Origin: Corbicula japonica
Lineage: Eukaryota; Mollusca; Bivalvia; Venerida; Cyrenidae
Direction: 5' to 3'
DNA length: 64,000 nucleotides
Assembly: GCA_038501625.1 (NCBI GenBank)
Contig: JAZAYU010000256.1
Location: 372,001 to 436,000 of the forward strand
A model generated the notes under the pieces. That model had not been told where the DNA came from and did no database searches. It saw nothing but the letters and a program-made list of their open reading frames with translations. Positions within the stretch are counted from its first letter, which is position 1. Each line of letters begins with the position of its first letter. Made by a program: the position numbers and the translations under genes. Below, piece after piece: positions 25,201 through 37,200 of the stretch.

Positions 25201-28200
25201 AATAATTTATATTATTTTATGTACAAGAAATTCATAAACATAATATTTCATAACAGATGTTATCTGCATTTTTTTTAAATTTTATTGCACTACTTGTATT
25301 TAATGTAACATTTTAGATGCATGCAAATGACATAACAGAAGCATGGAATTTCCTCTTGCATTTTTGTGCTGAAACCAGTTATATCCATGTACCCATATTT
25401 GCAACATGAGTAGACTCAGATCAGGAAAGATATGTGCCCAAGGTTATAAAACTGAATATGGAAACCAGTCTCAAATCTCAAGCATCTGATTGGCTGAAAT
25501 GGCGACCAGTCGCCATTTCAGCCAATCAGATTCTTGAGATTTGAGACTGTTTTCCAATCTCAGCTTTATAACCTTCTGCCCTGGTATGGAGTCTGATCTG
25601 GATCTACAATACCATTCAGCCATTAGGAGTCAGTACAAAATAAATCATGACTGTGAACTTCAAATGAGATATCATGCATTCAAAGAAAGGGGGATCAGTT
25701 TCATGGATTAAATGAAATTAAGATTAGTGAAAATCACACCTGTAAGCTATAAATGCAATGACAAGCACTCATAGAAAATCAAGTTCATTACAAATGTCAG
25801 GGGCTTGTTGTGTAAAACTTGATTCTCTGTTTAAACAAGGTTATCTTTTGATGAAATGTAGCTCTCAGGTTTTAGAAGTGGAATTTCTTCAAGTTTTATA
25901 ATATGTCTTTTAAACAATAAATTAACATTTATAGGACAAACAAATGTCCACAATTTGATTTAATCCTTTACTCCATCGATATGCTGTTAATCACTTGGCC
26001 AACCTTGCTGTCTGATCAGGATCTAAACATTGGTTCTTGGTCAGAGGTCCTATTGAATCTAAAAGCAAACAGTGTAGATCCTGATCAAACATCACAAAGT
26101 GCCAGCTGATCTGGATCAGTTAGCATAGACAATAAAAGTCATATTTATGGAGTAAAGGCTTAAATGTTGATTGCTATTTTTGAAAAACAAACCCTCTCCA
26201 TCATAAATAAGCTGACAGTCGAGAACACCCAGCTTCTGTGACAACTACTGGCCTGAAGGTTGTAAAACTGAGATTGGAAACAGTCTCAATCTCAAGCATC
26301 TGATTGGCTGAAATGGCGACCAGTCGCCATTTCAGCCAATCAGATGCTTGAGATTTGAGACTGGTTTCCATGCTCAGTTTTATAACCTGGGGCCCTCGCC
26401 TCTCTGAAATCAAGTTGCCAGTGAAGCAAAACTCTTGTACAAATGATTCCCATTTAACCCTTTCCATGATATATACGCATTTTTACGCATGTGCAACCAG
26501 TGTAGATCCAGATCAGCCGGCACATCCGTGCTGTCTGATCAGGATCTGCACTGGTCGCATTTTGGTAAGAAATAACCTAATGAATCAAAAAGCGAACAGT
26601 TTAGATCCTGATCAGACGGCACAGATGTGCCGGCTGATCTGGATCTAAACTGTTCGCCCTAGCAATAAAGGTGTATCTGTACAGGAAAGGGTTAACAGAT
26701 TGATTGTTTTTAGCAATAAATGAGTAAATGCTAACCCATGATCCTTCAAGTGAAATGTTAAGTTGGTTTACTTTCACAGATTTTGATATCTGATGTAGTG
26801 AAATCACTTGAGATTTTTTTATTATTAACCTAAGTGTTGAAAAGTAAATTTTTTTTTCAGTTTTGGTAATTTGAAATTGCAGCCTTTCTATCAGGGTGGT
26901 CTTTTCATAGGGCTGGGTTGAAGGTTATAAAACTGAGTTTGGAAACCAGTCTCAAATCTCAAGCATCTGATTGGCTGAAATGGCGACTGGGTGCCATTTC
27001 AGCCAATCAGATGCTTGAGATTTAAGACTGGTTTCCATGCTCAGCTTTGTAACCTTCAGCCCTGGTCTTTATGAGGGGTTTGTAACTTAACTAGTTCTGA
27101 CTTAATACATTTTGTTTTCTGTAACAAGTTGAACCAAAGTTAATGCATAAAATATGGTTTAAAAAAAAAACTTATCAATAAACTTTTGCAGACTTCATTA
27201 GAAAACATTTCATCACTTTATTCACATGGTAGTGAAAACAGAAATTGCCTTAAAACATATCATGTGACACCCTCTGCAGCAACTTAGAATTACAGCCAGT
27301 CAAATAAATAAATTGTGTACAGTTTAAAATGTCAAACTTTAATGACTTGAGGTGTTAGGCTTCTGTAGAGCATTAGTTGAACTCGGGATAATTCCTGGAA
27401 AGTGTCATGCCATCATCACCTGGCTTCTGTCTTTCCCTCCAGTGTGTATGCTTCTTTGTTTCAACACTTCTTTAATGTAACAATGATGATAGCATTCACC
27501 ACATTATGCTTACACTTGTAAAACACCAGTGCCCAAGGTTATAAAACTGAGCATGGAACCCAGTCTCAAATCTCAAGCATCTGATTGGCTGAAATGGCGA
27601 CTGGTCGCCATTTCAGCCAATCAGATGCTTGAGATTTGAGACTGGTTTCCAATCTCAGTTTTAGAACCTTGGAGCCTGTAGACCCTGATTCATCTGCAAA
27701 TTTAATATATTTATACCTTTACTATATATGGCTAATATTCCTTGTGAGACAGTGTACATCCTGAAAGCCGACACAACCATGCAGTCTGATTAAGATTTAA
27801 ATTGTCCTTTTCTTAGTCAAGAATAACCTTATGAGTCTAAAAGTGAACAGTTTAGATCCGTTTTGGACTGCATTAGATCTGCAGGCTGATATGGATCTGC
27901 CATTGTTGCACATGGGATATAATTTTGTCTTATAAAAGTCTTCAATGTTCATGAAGACATTAATGATTTTAGATTCGAACTTTCACCATAAAAAACAACA
28001 GAGTATTAAAACTATTCTGCGACATTAGTATGAAGTTTTTATTTAACATAATCATAAGTGTTTTGTTTTATTTTTGCAACAAATTTGATTACCTATGTTA
28101 TAAATCTCTTGCCTATGAATGCTTATAATAAGCAAAGTTATCTCCTCAAACTTTACTTTATTTTTAGCTTTAACCAAAATCTTTCCATTGAACTTCTTGG

Positions 28201-31200
28201 TGATCCCATCCATTTGCTCTGGGTTGAAGGTTATAAAACTGAGTTTGGAAACCAGTAACTAATCACAAGCATCTGATTGGCTGAAATGGTGACTGGTTGC
28301 CATTTCAGCCAATCAGATGCTTGAGATTTGAGACTGGTTTCCATGCTCAGTTTTATAACCTTGGGCATTGGTGTAATTTTGCCTCACAACTTTCTTGAAG
28401 TTGAAGAACGTCCTTTGTAATCTTGCCATTGAGAGACTTGCTGATTTGCTAGATTCACACGCCATGATGTGTTTGTTACAACTGTGAAACTTTTCACAGG
28501 GACTTGGTGACGGCAATTATTGGATTCACTGGCCATGATCTATGTCTTACAACTGAAAAACTTCATAGGGACTTGTTTGTGCCCTAAATTTGCTTGCCTT
28601 ACAATCGAAAAACAAACGTTTCACAGGGACTTGGTTGTGCCCTGGATTTGCTTGCCTTACAACTGGAAAACAAACTTTTCACAGGGACTTGGTGATGCCC
28701 TGGATTTGCTGCATCATGCATTATCTGTCTCATCTTTTTGCAATGTTCTGTGCTCTTGTTTTTTCCCATATTTTCCTTTCAGCAGTTCTGTAGTTGCATT
28801 TCATTTGTACGAATTCTTCTTCTTTTACATTTGACAGGAATGATCTTTGTCCTTAAGTTTGGAATTGTTGTTTCAATTGCTTGAGCTTCCACATCTCACT
28901 GTCTGTCTTATTTTTATAATTATTTGTCTGGTGTGTGCCTGTGATGTGTGATGTTGGTTAACTTACACTGTTCAGATGAAGGAAATGACAGCCAGCCAGC
29001 ATGCCACTGTTAGCCTAGCACCGAGTACCCAGTTTGCTGTGAACCCTCCTGGTTTGGAATGTGTGTATGCTAAACCTGAAAAAGATGTCAATATCTCACA
29101 GTCCAGCAGCACAACAAGCTGCCAACGACTGAGCGCAAACCTGGTCCCTGGCCCAGCATTCCTAGTGGACCCAGTACATGGCAGTGAAGCCTTATATACT
29201 GAAGTGCAGAAGAACTCAAGTGTGAACCAGTCAAGCAGTTCAAAGAGTAACATACAAGTGAACGTAAGCCTCATTGCTAGTCAGGACTCGCCACAGGAGA
29301 GTGAAGCTTTGTATGCTAGACCTGAGAAAGGTCCAAACGTGAAGCAGACGGACACTTCCAGCTGTAGTCTACAGGTTATTCTGTTTAAAATTTGTTTAGC
29401 CCTTTACTCCATATATATATGGGTTATCTCAATGTGTACCACTAGTAAAGGTACAGATCACGTTTTGTCATCTTGCACATACATGTTGTTGAATCTTGAT
29501 CAACACTGGTTGCCTCATGATCAGAAATAACCCAGTGAAAAAAAAGTAAACAGTGTTCATCGTTTTGAGATAGCACAGATGTGCTAGAGATCTGGATCTA
29601 AACTGTTGACCCGTGGCTAACATATCCCATGGTGTAAAGAGTTAAAAGAATGTTTGTATGGTTGTACTATGAGATTCCTATTGACCTAGTTAATCAGAAC
29701 ATGGAGAAGTTCAATGAACCTACCTTTGAACGTAAAGAGAAAATGTTCTCTCTAGACTCAATACAGGGACAAGTTAAGGACATCAGGAGACTTTTCATTA
29801 AAGTCCCTGTCTAACCAGTTCATGAAGCATTTTAAATGTGTTTGTTGTTGAGAGATGTTTGTTTTGGTGAGGTTTATTTCTTAAGTTGGGAACTTTATTA
29901 GGTTCAGTGGTTTGAGTTATTAGCTGTCATTATTTGAGGTATAACTGGGCCCAAGATCATAAAAATAGAACTAGAGAGCAGTCTCAAATCTCAAGCATCT
30001 GATTGGCTGAGATGTTGACCAGTTGCCATTTCAGCCAATCAGATGCTTTAGATTTGAGACTGATCTCCAATCTCAGTTTTTGATCTTGGGCCTTGTTCAT
30101 GCTTTTTCTTAGCTTTAAATGAACCCTATAGAAGTTAAAATTCTCATTGTGAGATAGTCAATAATTTTGTGGAAGCAAAAATATCCTCATATCATACACC
30201 ATTCCCCTCACTTGAAAATTCAATCTGAAAATTGAATCTTAATTAGCCACATCACAGAAATATGCATCTTATGTGACACTTTTAGTTGTTGCTACTATTT
30301 GATAGAACTAACTTTATTATAAATATTAATTGATTTTGTCATAAAGTTTGACCTCATTGCATATATTTTCAGGCATAATCCATATTCAGAACTTTCATCT
30401 GTTTAACTTTATTACCATACTGGTCCCATCTAGCACCCATGCTTCTATAACAGCCCACCATCTGTTTTCAACTTGCAAATCAATAGGCGCCTGTTATAAC
30501 GATCAATGTTCACTCATTTCTTTACTGGTATATCAATGTTTTCAGTTTATCTACACGGTCAGCTAGGCCAGAAAATATCATTTTAAAAGGAATAATTGTG
30601 GAATAAATAACTTGTTTTCACTTTTTTTTTCCATTTTAGCACGTCATGTACAGATTTGCAAAACATAATTTCAGGTTTTGGTAAGCTTTAGGTTAGTTCC
30701 CTTGTAAGCATTCCCTTTTCTTGAATTTTCTAAGCACTGAGGGCAGCAGATGGGGCCAAGTCATTTCAAGAAATGATGTCAACTTTCTTAAGGCTTTTGT
30801 TTCACATGGGGTGGTCAAACATTCATCTGGAATAATAAAAACTAGCAACATAACATTTAGGATACATATTTATTTTATGCTTTTCAGTGGATTATAGAAT
30901 TTTCCCGGTGAAATAAAAGTGGTATTTCACTGTTTTCAAACAGTGGAATATCATTTTTATTTTCACTGCTTTTTTCACATTGGTACCCAAACGCACATAA
31001 AATACTGAATGAGAACGTTTACATAATGGGCTCAAATTTGGATATTTGATGTCATGACGTCACGTCATAAATAAGCAGTTTTGGCACCATTTCTTGCAAT
31101 TTTTCTGTCAAAATCACACAAATTGTGCATTAAAAACATAAAATAAAAAGAAAATTTGTTTTTACTAGTGAAAGACAGAAATATATTTCACTCGTGAACT

Positions 31201-34200
31201 CCTGAATCATGCCACTCGTGAAAATACGAAATCCGGAGCTCACTCGGTGAAATATATTTCTATCTTACACTGGTAAAACCAAATATCCTCTATATGCTAA
31301 AGGACAAAAGTCTTGTCCAGTAGGAAGATTGGAACTTTTTGCATGTCAATTTCAACACTTTACCGGCAGTAATGGCTCAAATTCTTAAATTCTTTGTTTT
31401 TATTGAATGCATACAAATGTCCTATTTCCACTGATAACCAAATTCATGCCGGTAGAGCAATGTGGAATTTAGATTTCACACATTCAAAAGATACTATGGA
31501 AAACCACACCCGATAAGACTTTTGTCCATAAGTATAGTTTTAGAGTATGTCCAATTGCTGTTTGCTGTCATAGTTGACACTACTTGCCTACCATTTAGGA
31601 CAATTATCTTTGATTGATATTACAGTTCTGTTGGTAAAGGTTATGGATCTTGTTAGAAAATTCTAGTATCATTTAATTGTGCAGGGATCAAATTTTTTGA
31701 CATTTTACACATTTATTGGTGCAGTTGTATTATTCTCATAAAATTAGATATTTTATTTTGGGCACTCTTCATAGCACTAAATATGCAAAAATGAAACTCC
31801 AATCAAAATATAAGGATACCCCAGTAGTTGTGATCAGTAATATAACTTCTAATTTGACAAAACTGTGACATGATATCAATGTTTGATAAACTTGTTTTGT
31901 GTCTTAGTTCAAAATTGCAAAATGAAGACCATAGGACAGTATTCAAGCTTAAGCATCCGAAAGTAAAATAAATGAGAAACTATAGATTGTTTGAAGAATT
32001 ACAATCGTTAGCCCTGTTTTGATTAATTGATGTCTGATTTTAATTGATTTTCTTTTTCAAACAGAGTAGTAGCCTGACTGGGAATGTTTCAAGCCAGAGT
32101 GGTCAACTGGAGTCGATGCTAGGGGACTTACAGCAAGATCTGAACAAACAGGGAGTCAGTACCAAGACTAAAGGATTGTGTGCTGCCTGTAACCAGCCGG
32201 TAGTCGGCCAGGTAAGTCTTTCAGGATCCAAGATCATAAATCTGAGATTTGAGACCAGTCTAAAATCTCAAACATCTGATTGGCTGAAATGGCAACCAGT
32301 TGCCATTTCAGCCAATCAGATGCTTGAGATATAAAACTCGTCTGATGTAGCTTTATGATGTTGGTCTCTGGTAGTTGGCCTCGTAACTCTGTTGAGAGGC
32401 ACATTCTGGTAGTCTGCCAGGTTACTTGTAACAGGTACTAGTTCTAGCATTCTGACATGGTTATCCAGGTTTTAGAGAAGTCAATACTGTACCACCTTAC
32501 AATTCTGTCACTCTTTACAATTGCAAATACAGTGAACCCCCTCTATTAAAGACACCTTATGGACTGAGGGAAAGAGTCCTTAATAGCGAGTTTGTATCAC
32601 CAGCCTGTGTCCATTACATCTCGGTTTGATATCCGTAATATTGTTGATTTGACAGAGTTAATTGGCCTTATGATCTTGTATAATGAGATAAAATATAAAA
32701 TTAATTTAGATATTTTAATTTTAAACATGTTCTACAAATGAATTGTTAACTAGTCTCAATTATTGACTAGACACTGTTGACAGAAATATTTTTAATTTGT
32801 TTAATCTTGCTAAATGTGCTTTGTGTATTCATGTAATGCCTAAAGCATAATGGTCAAATTATTTGCTTACTGACTTAAAAAAAATCGATCCTTAACAAAT
32901 CTTTTGATTGCCGACACTTGCCAATTATAGCCAAATTAACTGAAAGGTACAATAGTCTTAAAAGACTACTGTGATGGCTTAATTTTCGCGTATTTCGCGC
33001 TCTGGCCAGTGCGCGAATTTATAACCAAAGCTAAAATTTAACCAAAAAGTTCCACATACTTATCCGAAACTTGCTATGTCGGAATGGACCAAAACTTTAT
33101 ATATAGTTGCCCGTATCGCTATTTGATATAAATTTGAAGTATCGAATAATTACTTTAATAAAGAAAATAAAATTAGTTATAACTGTCGAATTTCTTTTGG
33201 AATATGTTAAATGTTACTTCAAAACTTGAACGACAATTTAGTCTGCGCATTTAAGTCTGGTCACGTTTTACCAAAAAGTATCGTTATCATCTCATTTTTA
33301 ATTTATCAACACTTTTTTGAGTAACTGTTTCGCAATTAATTGACACTTTAGACCATAAAACGGGTACGAAATTAAACATGCCAATTATGATGTGAATGGT
33401 CCAGATAGATGGATCAAATGGGTCCCTTGTCAATTAGCGGCACCGAATTAACAGCGGTCCCAAGGAAGCTGTATTTGACAGGGGACCAACTGACACATGA
33501 TTAGCTCGCATGTTCAGATAAACAATAGGTATTAATAATGGTCGGTAAAATATCGATAATAATTTTTTTGTTTGAAAAATTGGATTTGCTCAAATTTACA
33601 TACAGTCTTTTTGTGGGATTGCGCGAAATTTCGTGCCAGCGAAATTAAATAATAACACAGTGATTTAAATTACCTCGTACCTTGTTTTGTAGCCCAGTCT
33701 ATTGTCTAGGTCTGTTTTGATTGCAGTTTGCACCTTTTACCAATTACCGTAAATTAGTCAAACAATAACAGTGGTTGTATGTTGTAAATGCGTAAGAAAG
33801 TAAAACAATCCATAATAACAGGTCTGAAATATGCTTTAGAAATGGATTTTGTACTGTGTCCTTTGTCCGCAATACCGGTATAGCGGGGTGCCCATATTAC
33901 CGAGTTATTTATTAGATACGAAAGAAGAGAAACTGTATGTTCTGTAAAAAATCGCCCGTAATACCGGGGTGCCTGTAATATTGAGTGTCCAAAATGCGGG
34001 GTTTCACTGTATTTATTATTGTATCATGTATCATTCAAAAAAAGATCGTTGTGTATTCTAATATCCATTTAAATTTTTAATTTTTCTTCGCAATAAATGC
34101 AGATATATAAGAAAAAATCTCCAGCCCTTAATGAATCAGCCCTGAAAAAAAAGAAGTTATAAAATTTGGTTTCAAAATGAGAAATAATGCCAGACAGAAT

Positions 34201-37200
34201 ATTCTTTACCAAATAAACCATCAAAACAAGAATAGGGATGGGCAACCATTGGACTACCATTAAATCCTGTCCCCTCCCTGTATGTGGTTAACAATCATAT
34301 GTGCATTAGGTTTTAATGATTTCCTCATTTACAGGTGATCACAGCACTAGGAAAGATTTGGCACATCGAGCATTTTGCATGTGCACATTGTCATGAGACC
34401 CTAGGAACAAAGAACTTCTACGAACGGGATGGAGTGGCATACTGCGAGAGAGACTATCACTCCTTGTTTGCTCCAAGATGTGGCTACTGCAATGGCCCTA
34501 TTGTGGATGTAGGTGTAACTTTAATCTTTAAAACTGTCAGACAAGTGCCCAATGTTTTAAAACTGAGCATGGAAACCAGTTTCAAATCTCAAGCATCTGA
34601 TTGGCTGAAATGGCGACCAGTCGCCATTTCAGCCAATCAGATGCTTGAGATTAGAGACTAGTTTCCAAACTCAGTTTTATTACCTTCCACCAAGAATTCA
34701 CAATACAAAACCAGAAGAGCTGTGTAATGGGATAATGTGTAGGAAAAACAGAAAACTTAAAATTTAATTAATCAACTACATTGTATACCCTGCAAGAAAT
34801 GGTGCTATAATCTGAAAAAAAAATCATACAATCTTGTTTAAATTGTTTAAGGATGTTTGCCAGCTGTTTACTGAAGGAACATACAAAATTATAATGTTAA
34901 AATTTGATACAAAATAAAATGATGTAGTTATACATTAACACTTCAGGTGCTGAGCACAGCTGTTGTTACATTAGCAAACCTGTGTAGACCCAGATCAGTT
35001 TGAAATTCTACACAGTTTAATCAAGATCTACACTGTTTGCTATTTATCTAAATGAGACCACTATGAAAAATGAATAGCCAGGCCAAAATTGAAAAAAAGT
35101 TTATTAATTCCACATAATTTTATCACTTGAAAGGTTCATGTAAAGAATATTTGCATTTCATAGCTGATGTTTAAAAAAAAAAACATGTGTTTGGCGTTTC
35201 AGAAATGTGTGACGGCATTAAACTGCACTTGGCATCCTGAGCACTTCTTCTGCGCCCAGTGTGGGCGACCGTTTGGTGATGAGGGCTTCCATGAAAGAGA
35301 TGGAAAGGCATATTGCAGGTACGATTATCTCCCTTTTCATTTGCAGGTTGGATTAGCTCCCTTTGATAAACATGAGTTTAATATGCAGATAGGTTTATCT
35401 CCTTTTTGATAAGCTGATAAAACTTTCTCCCTCTTTATAGAGATGGAAAGGCATGTTGCAGATAGGATTATCTCCCTTTTGATAACTGGATTACAGTAGA
35501 CTAATGCACTATTTAGCTTACTGTATTTGTTAATTTAAGACCAACGTCACTACCATAGCACTGCTAATCATTTATAAAGGTCTATTCCATTATCCTCTAT
35601 CAGTATTTACTGACAAGAGCCAGGGGATAACATAATATGAAGTTGTCCATTTAATTCAGCTGCTTTGTAGCATTGGAAGTGTATTTTTCTTGAATATTTG
35701 AAGCTGTCTTTAAATCTTTCCCTTCACATTGGTAAAGAGTGTGATCTGGTTCTTCACTAATCACATATCAGATATAAGGTGTATCCAGGGAGTGAAAAAT
35801 AATTACAGTCTGAGGTTTATTTCACAAACATTTGTAAGTAAGCAGAAAATTTGTCAACTGAGCAAATACATGGTGTTGATGGCTGATTTTCGGCTTATTT
35901 AGATATCTGTTGGAGATAATACCTCATTTTTGTCCAGTATTGATAAAATTCTATCCATTTTATACATCATTTATAAATCATTCAAAAGTTATAACATTTA
36001 AAAAGTTTGGAGACAAAACTACCGGGGTTGTATAATGTCAGCATTTGGGAGAGGCGTCATAAAGACCAAGTTGCCGCTACCATTATAGTCTTCCAAACAG
36101 ATCCAATGCTTTCCAAAATTCAGGTGTCATTTGAAACATCACATTTTTTTTTTAAATAAGAAAAAAATGAAAAAATCTGGTTAAATTAAAAATCAGACAT
36201 ATGTAGGTAATGTTAAAATTTAACATTTCTTATAATTGTTTTAAAAAATATAGCAATAATATGTATAAGTCATATTGAGAAAATGGTAACTGAAAATTAA
36301 ATCATAGAAAGCAATGTTTTTTTAGCCTGTGCCCAAGGTTATAAAGCTGAGCATGGAAACCAGTCTCAAATCTCAAGCATCTGATTGGCTGAAATGGCGA
36401 CTGGTCGCCATTTCAGCCAATCAGATGCTTGAGATTTGAGACTGGTTTCTAATCTCAGCTTTATAACCTTCAGACCTGGGCTGGCCAAGTTACAGCTCTG
36501 TGAAATGAATTTTGAGAAACTGAACACATAGTCATTGTTATTGTTTTCATTTCATAATTTTGGTTACACAACTACCATTTAAAAAATAAAAGTTTTAACT
36601 AATGGTTTCCAGAATTTTGTCAGTGAATTAAAAATGATAATCAGATGATAATCAGCTGTTTATATTTGCACTTGTTCTACTCTGTTTCATTCATATTTCC
36701 ATCATCAACGGTTTAGTTTTAAGTATATGACATCATGAAATAACATCATAAACTGATACTTTTGGTATTTCATGCAATTTCTGTTTAAATCTTTAGAACT
36801 ATGCATTGAATGCCTAAAATTAACAGAAAATTTGATTTTACCAGTGAAATACAAGTGAATATTAATTAAAAATAAACAACAAATCATAGATTACACGATG
36901 AGATATATTTCTGTCTTATACCAATATTAAAATTCATTTTCTTGTATTTTCAGAGCTGATTTCTTTGAAATGTTTGCTCCGAAGTGTGGCGGCTGTGGAC
37001 GTGCTATTGTTGATAACTATATCTCGGCTCTTGAACGACATTGGCATCCGGAGTGCTTTGCATGCTGGGTAAATAATGCTTCACTCTTATTATGATATAT
37101 ATGTAACATTTTGTTGGCAGCTATTAATTCATATATGCATTAACCCTTTCCTCCATATATATACACATTTTTTCGCATGTGCGACCAGTGTAGATCCAGA

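Noticed and set aside
26355..26807. Overlapping frames on both strands of 68-97 codons
   Set aside because: Translations of the CCAAT palindrome ([15 protein letters not shown] type) and of the TTAA MITE ([15 protein letters not shown] type); the same peptides recur wherever these repeats occur.
28520..28834. 104-codon + strand frame with repeated [18 protein letters not shown] peptides
   Set aside because: Produced by the 58 bp tandem repeat in the paxillin intron.
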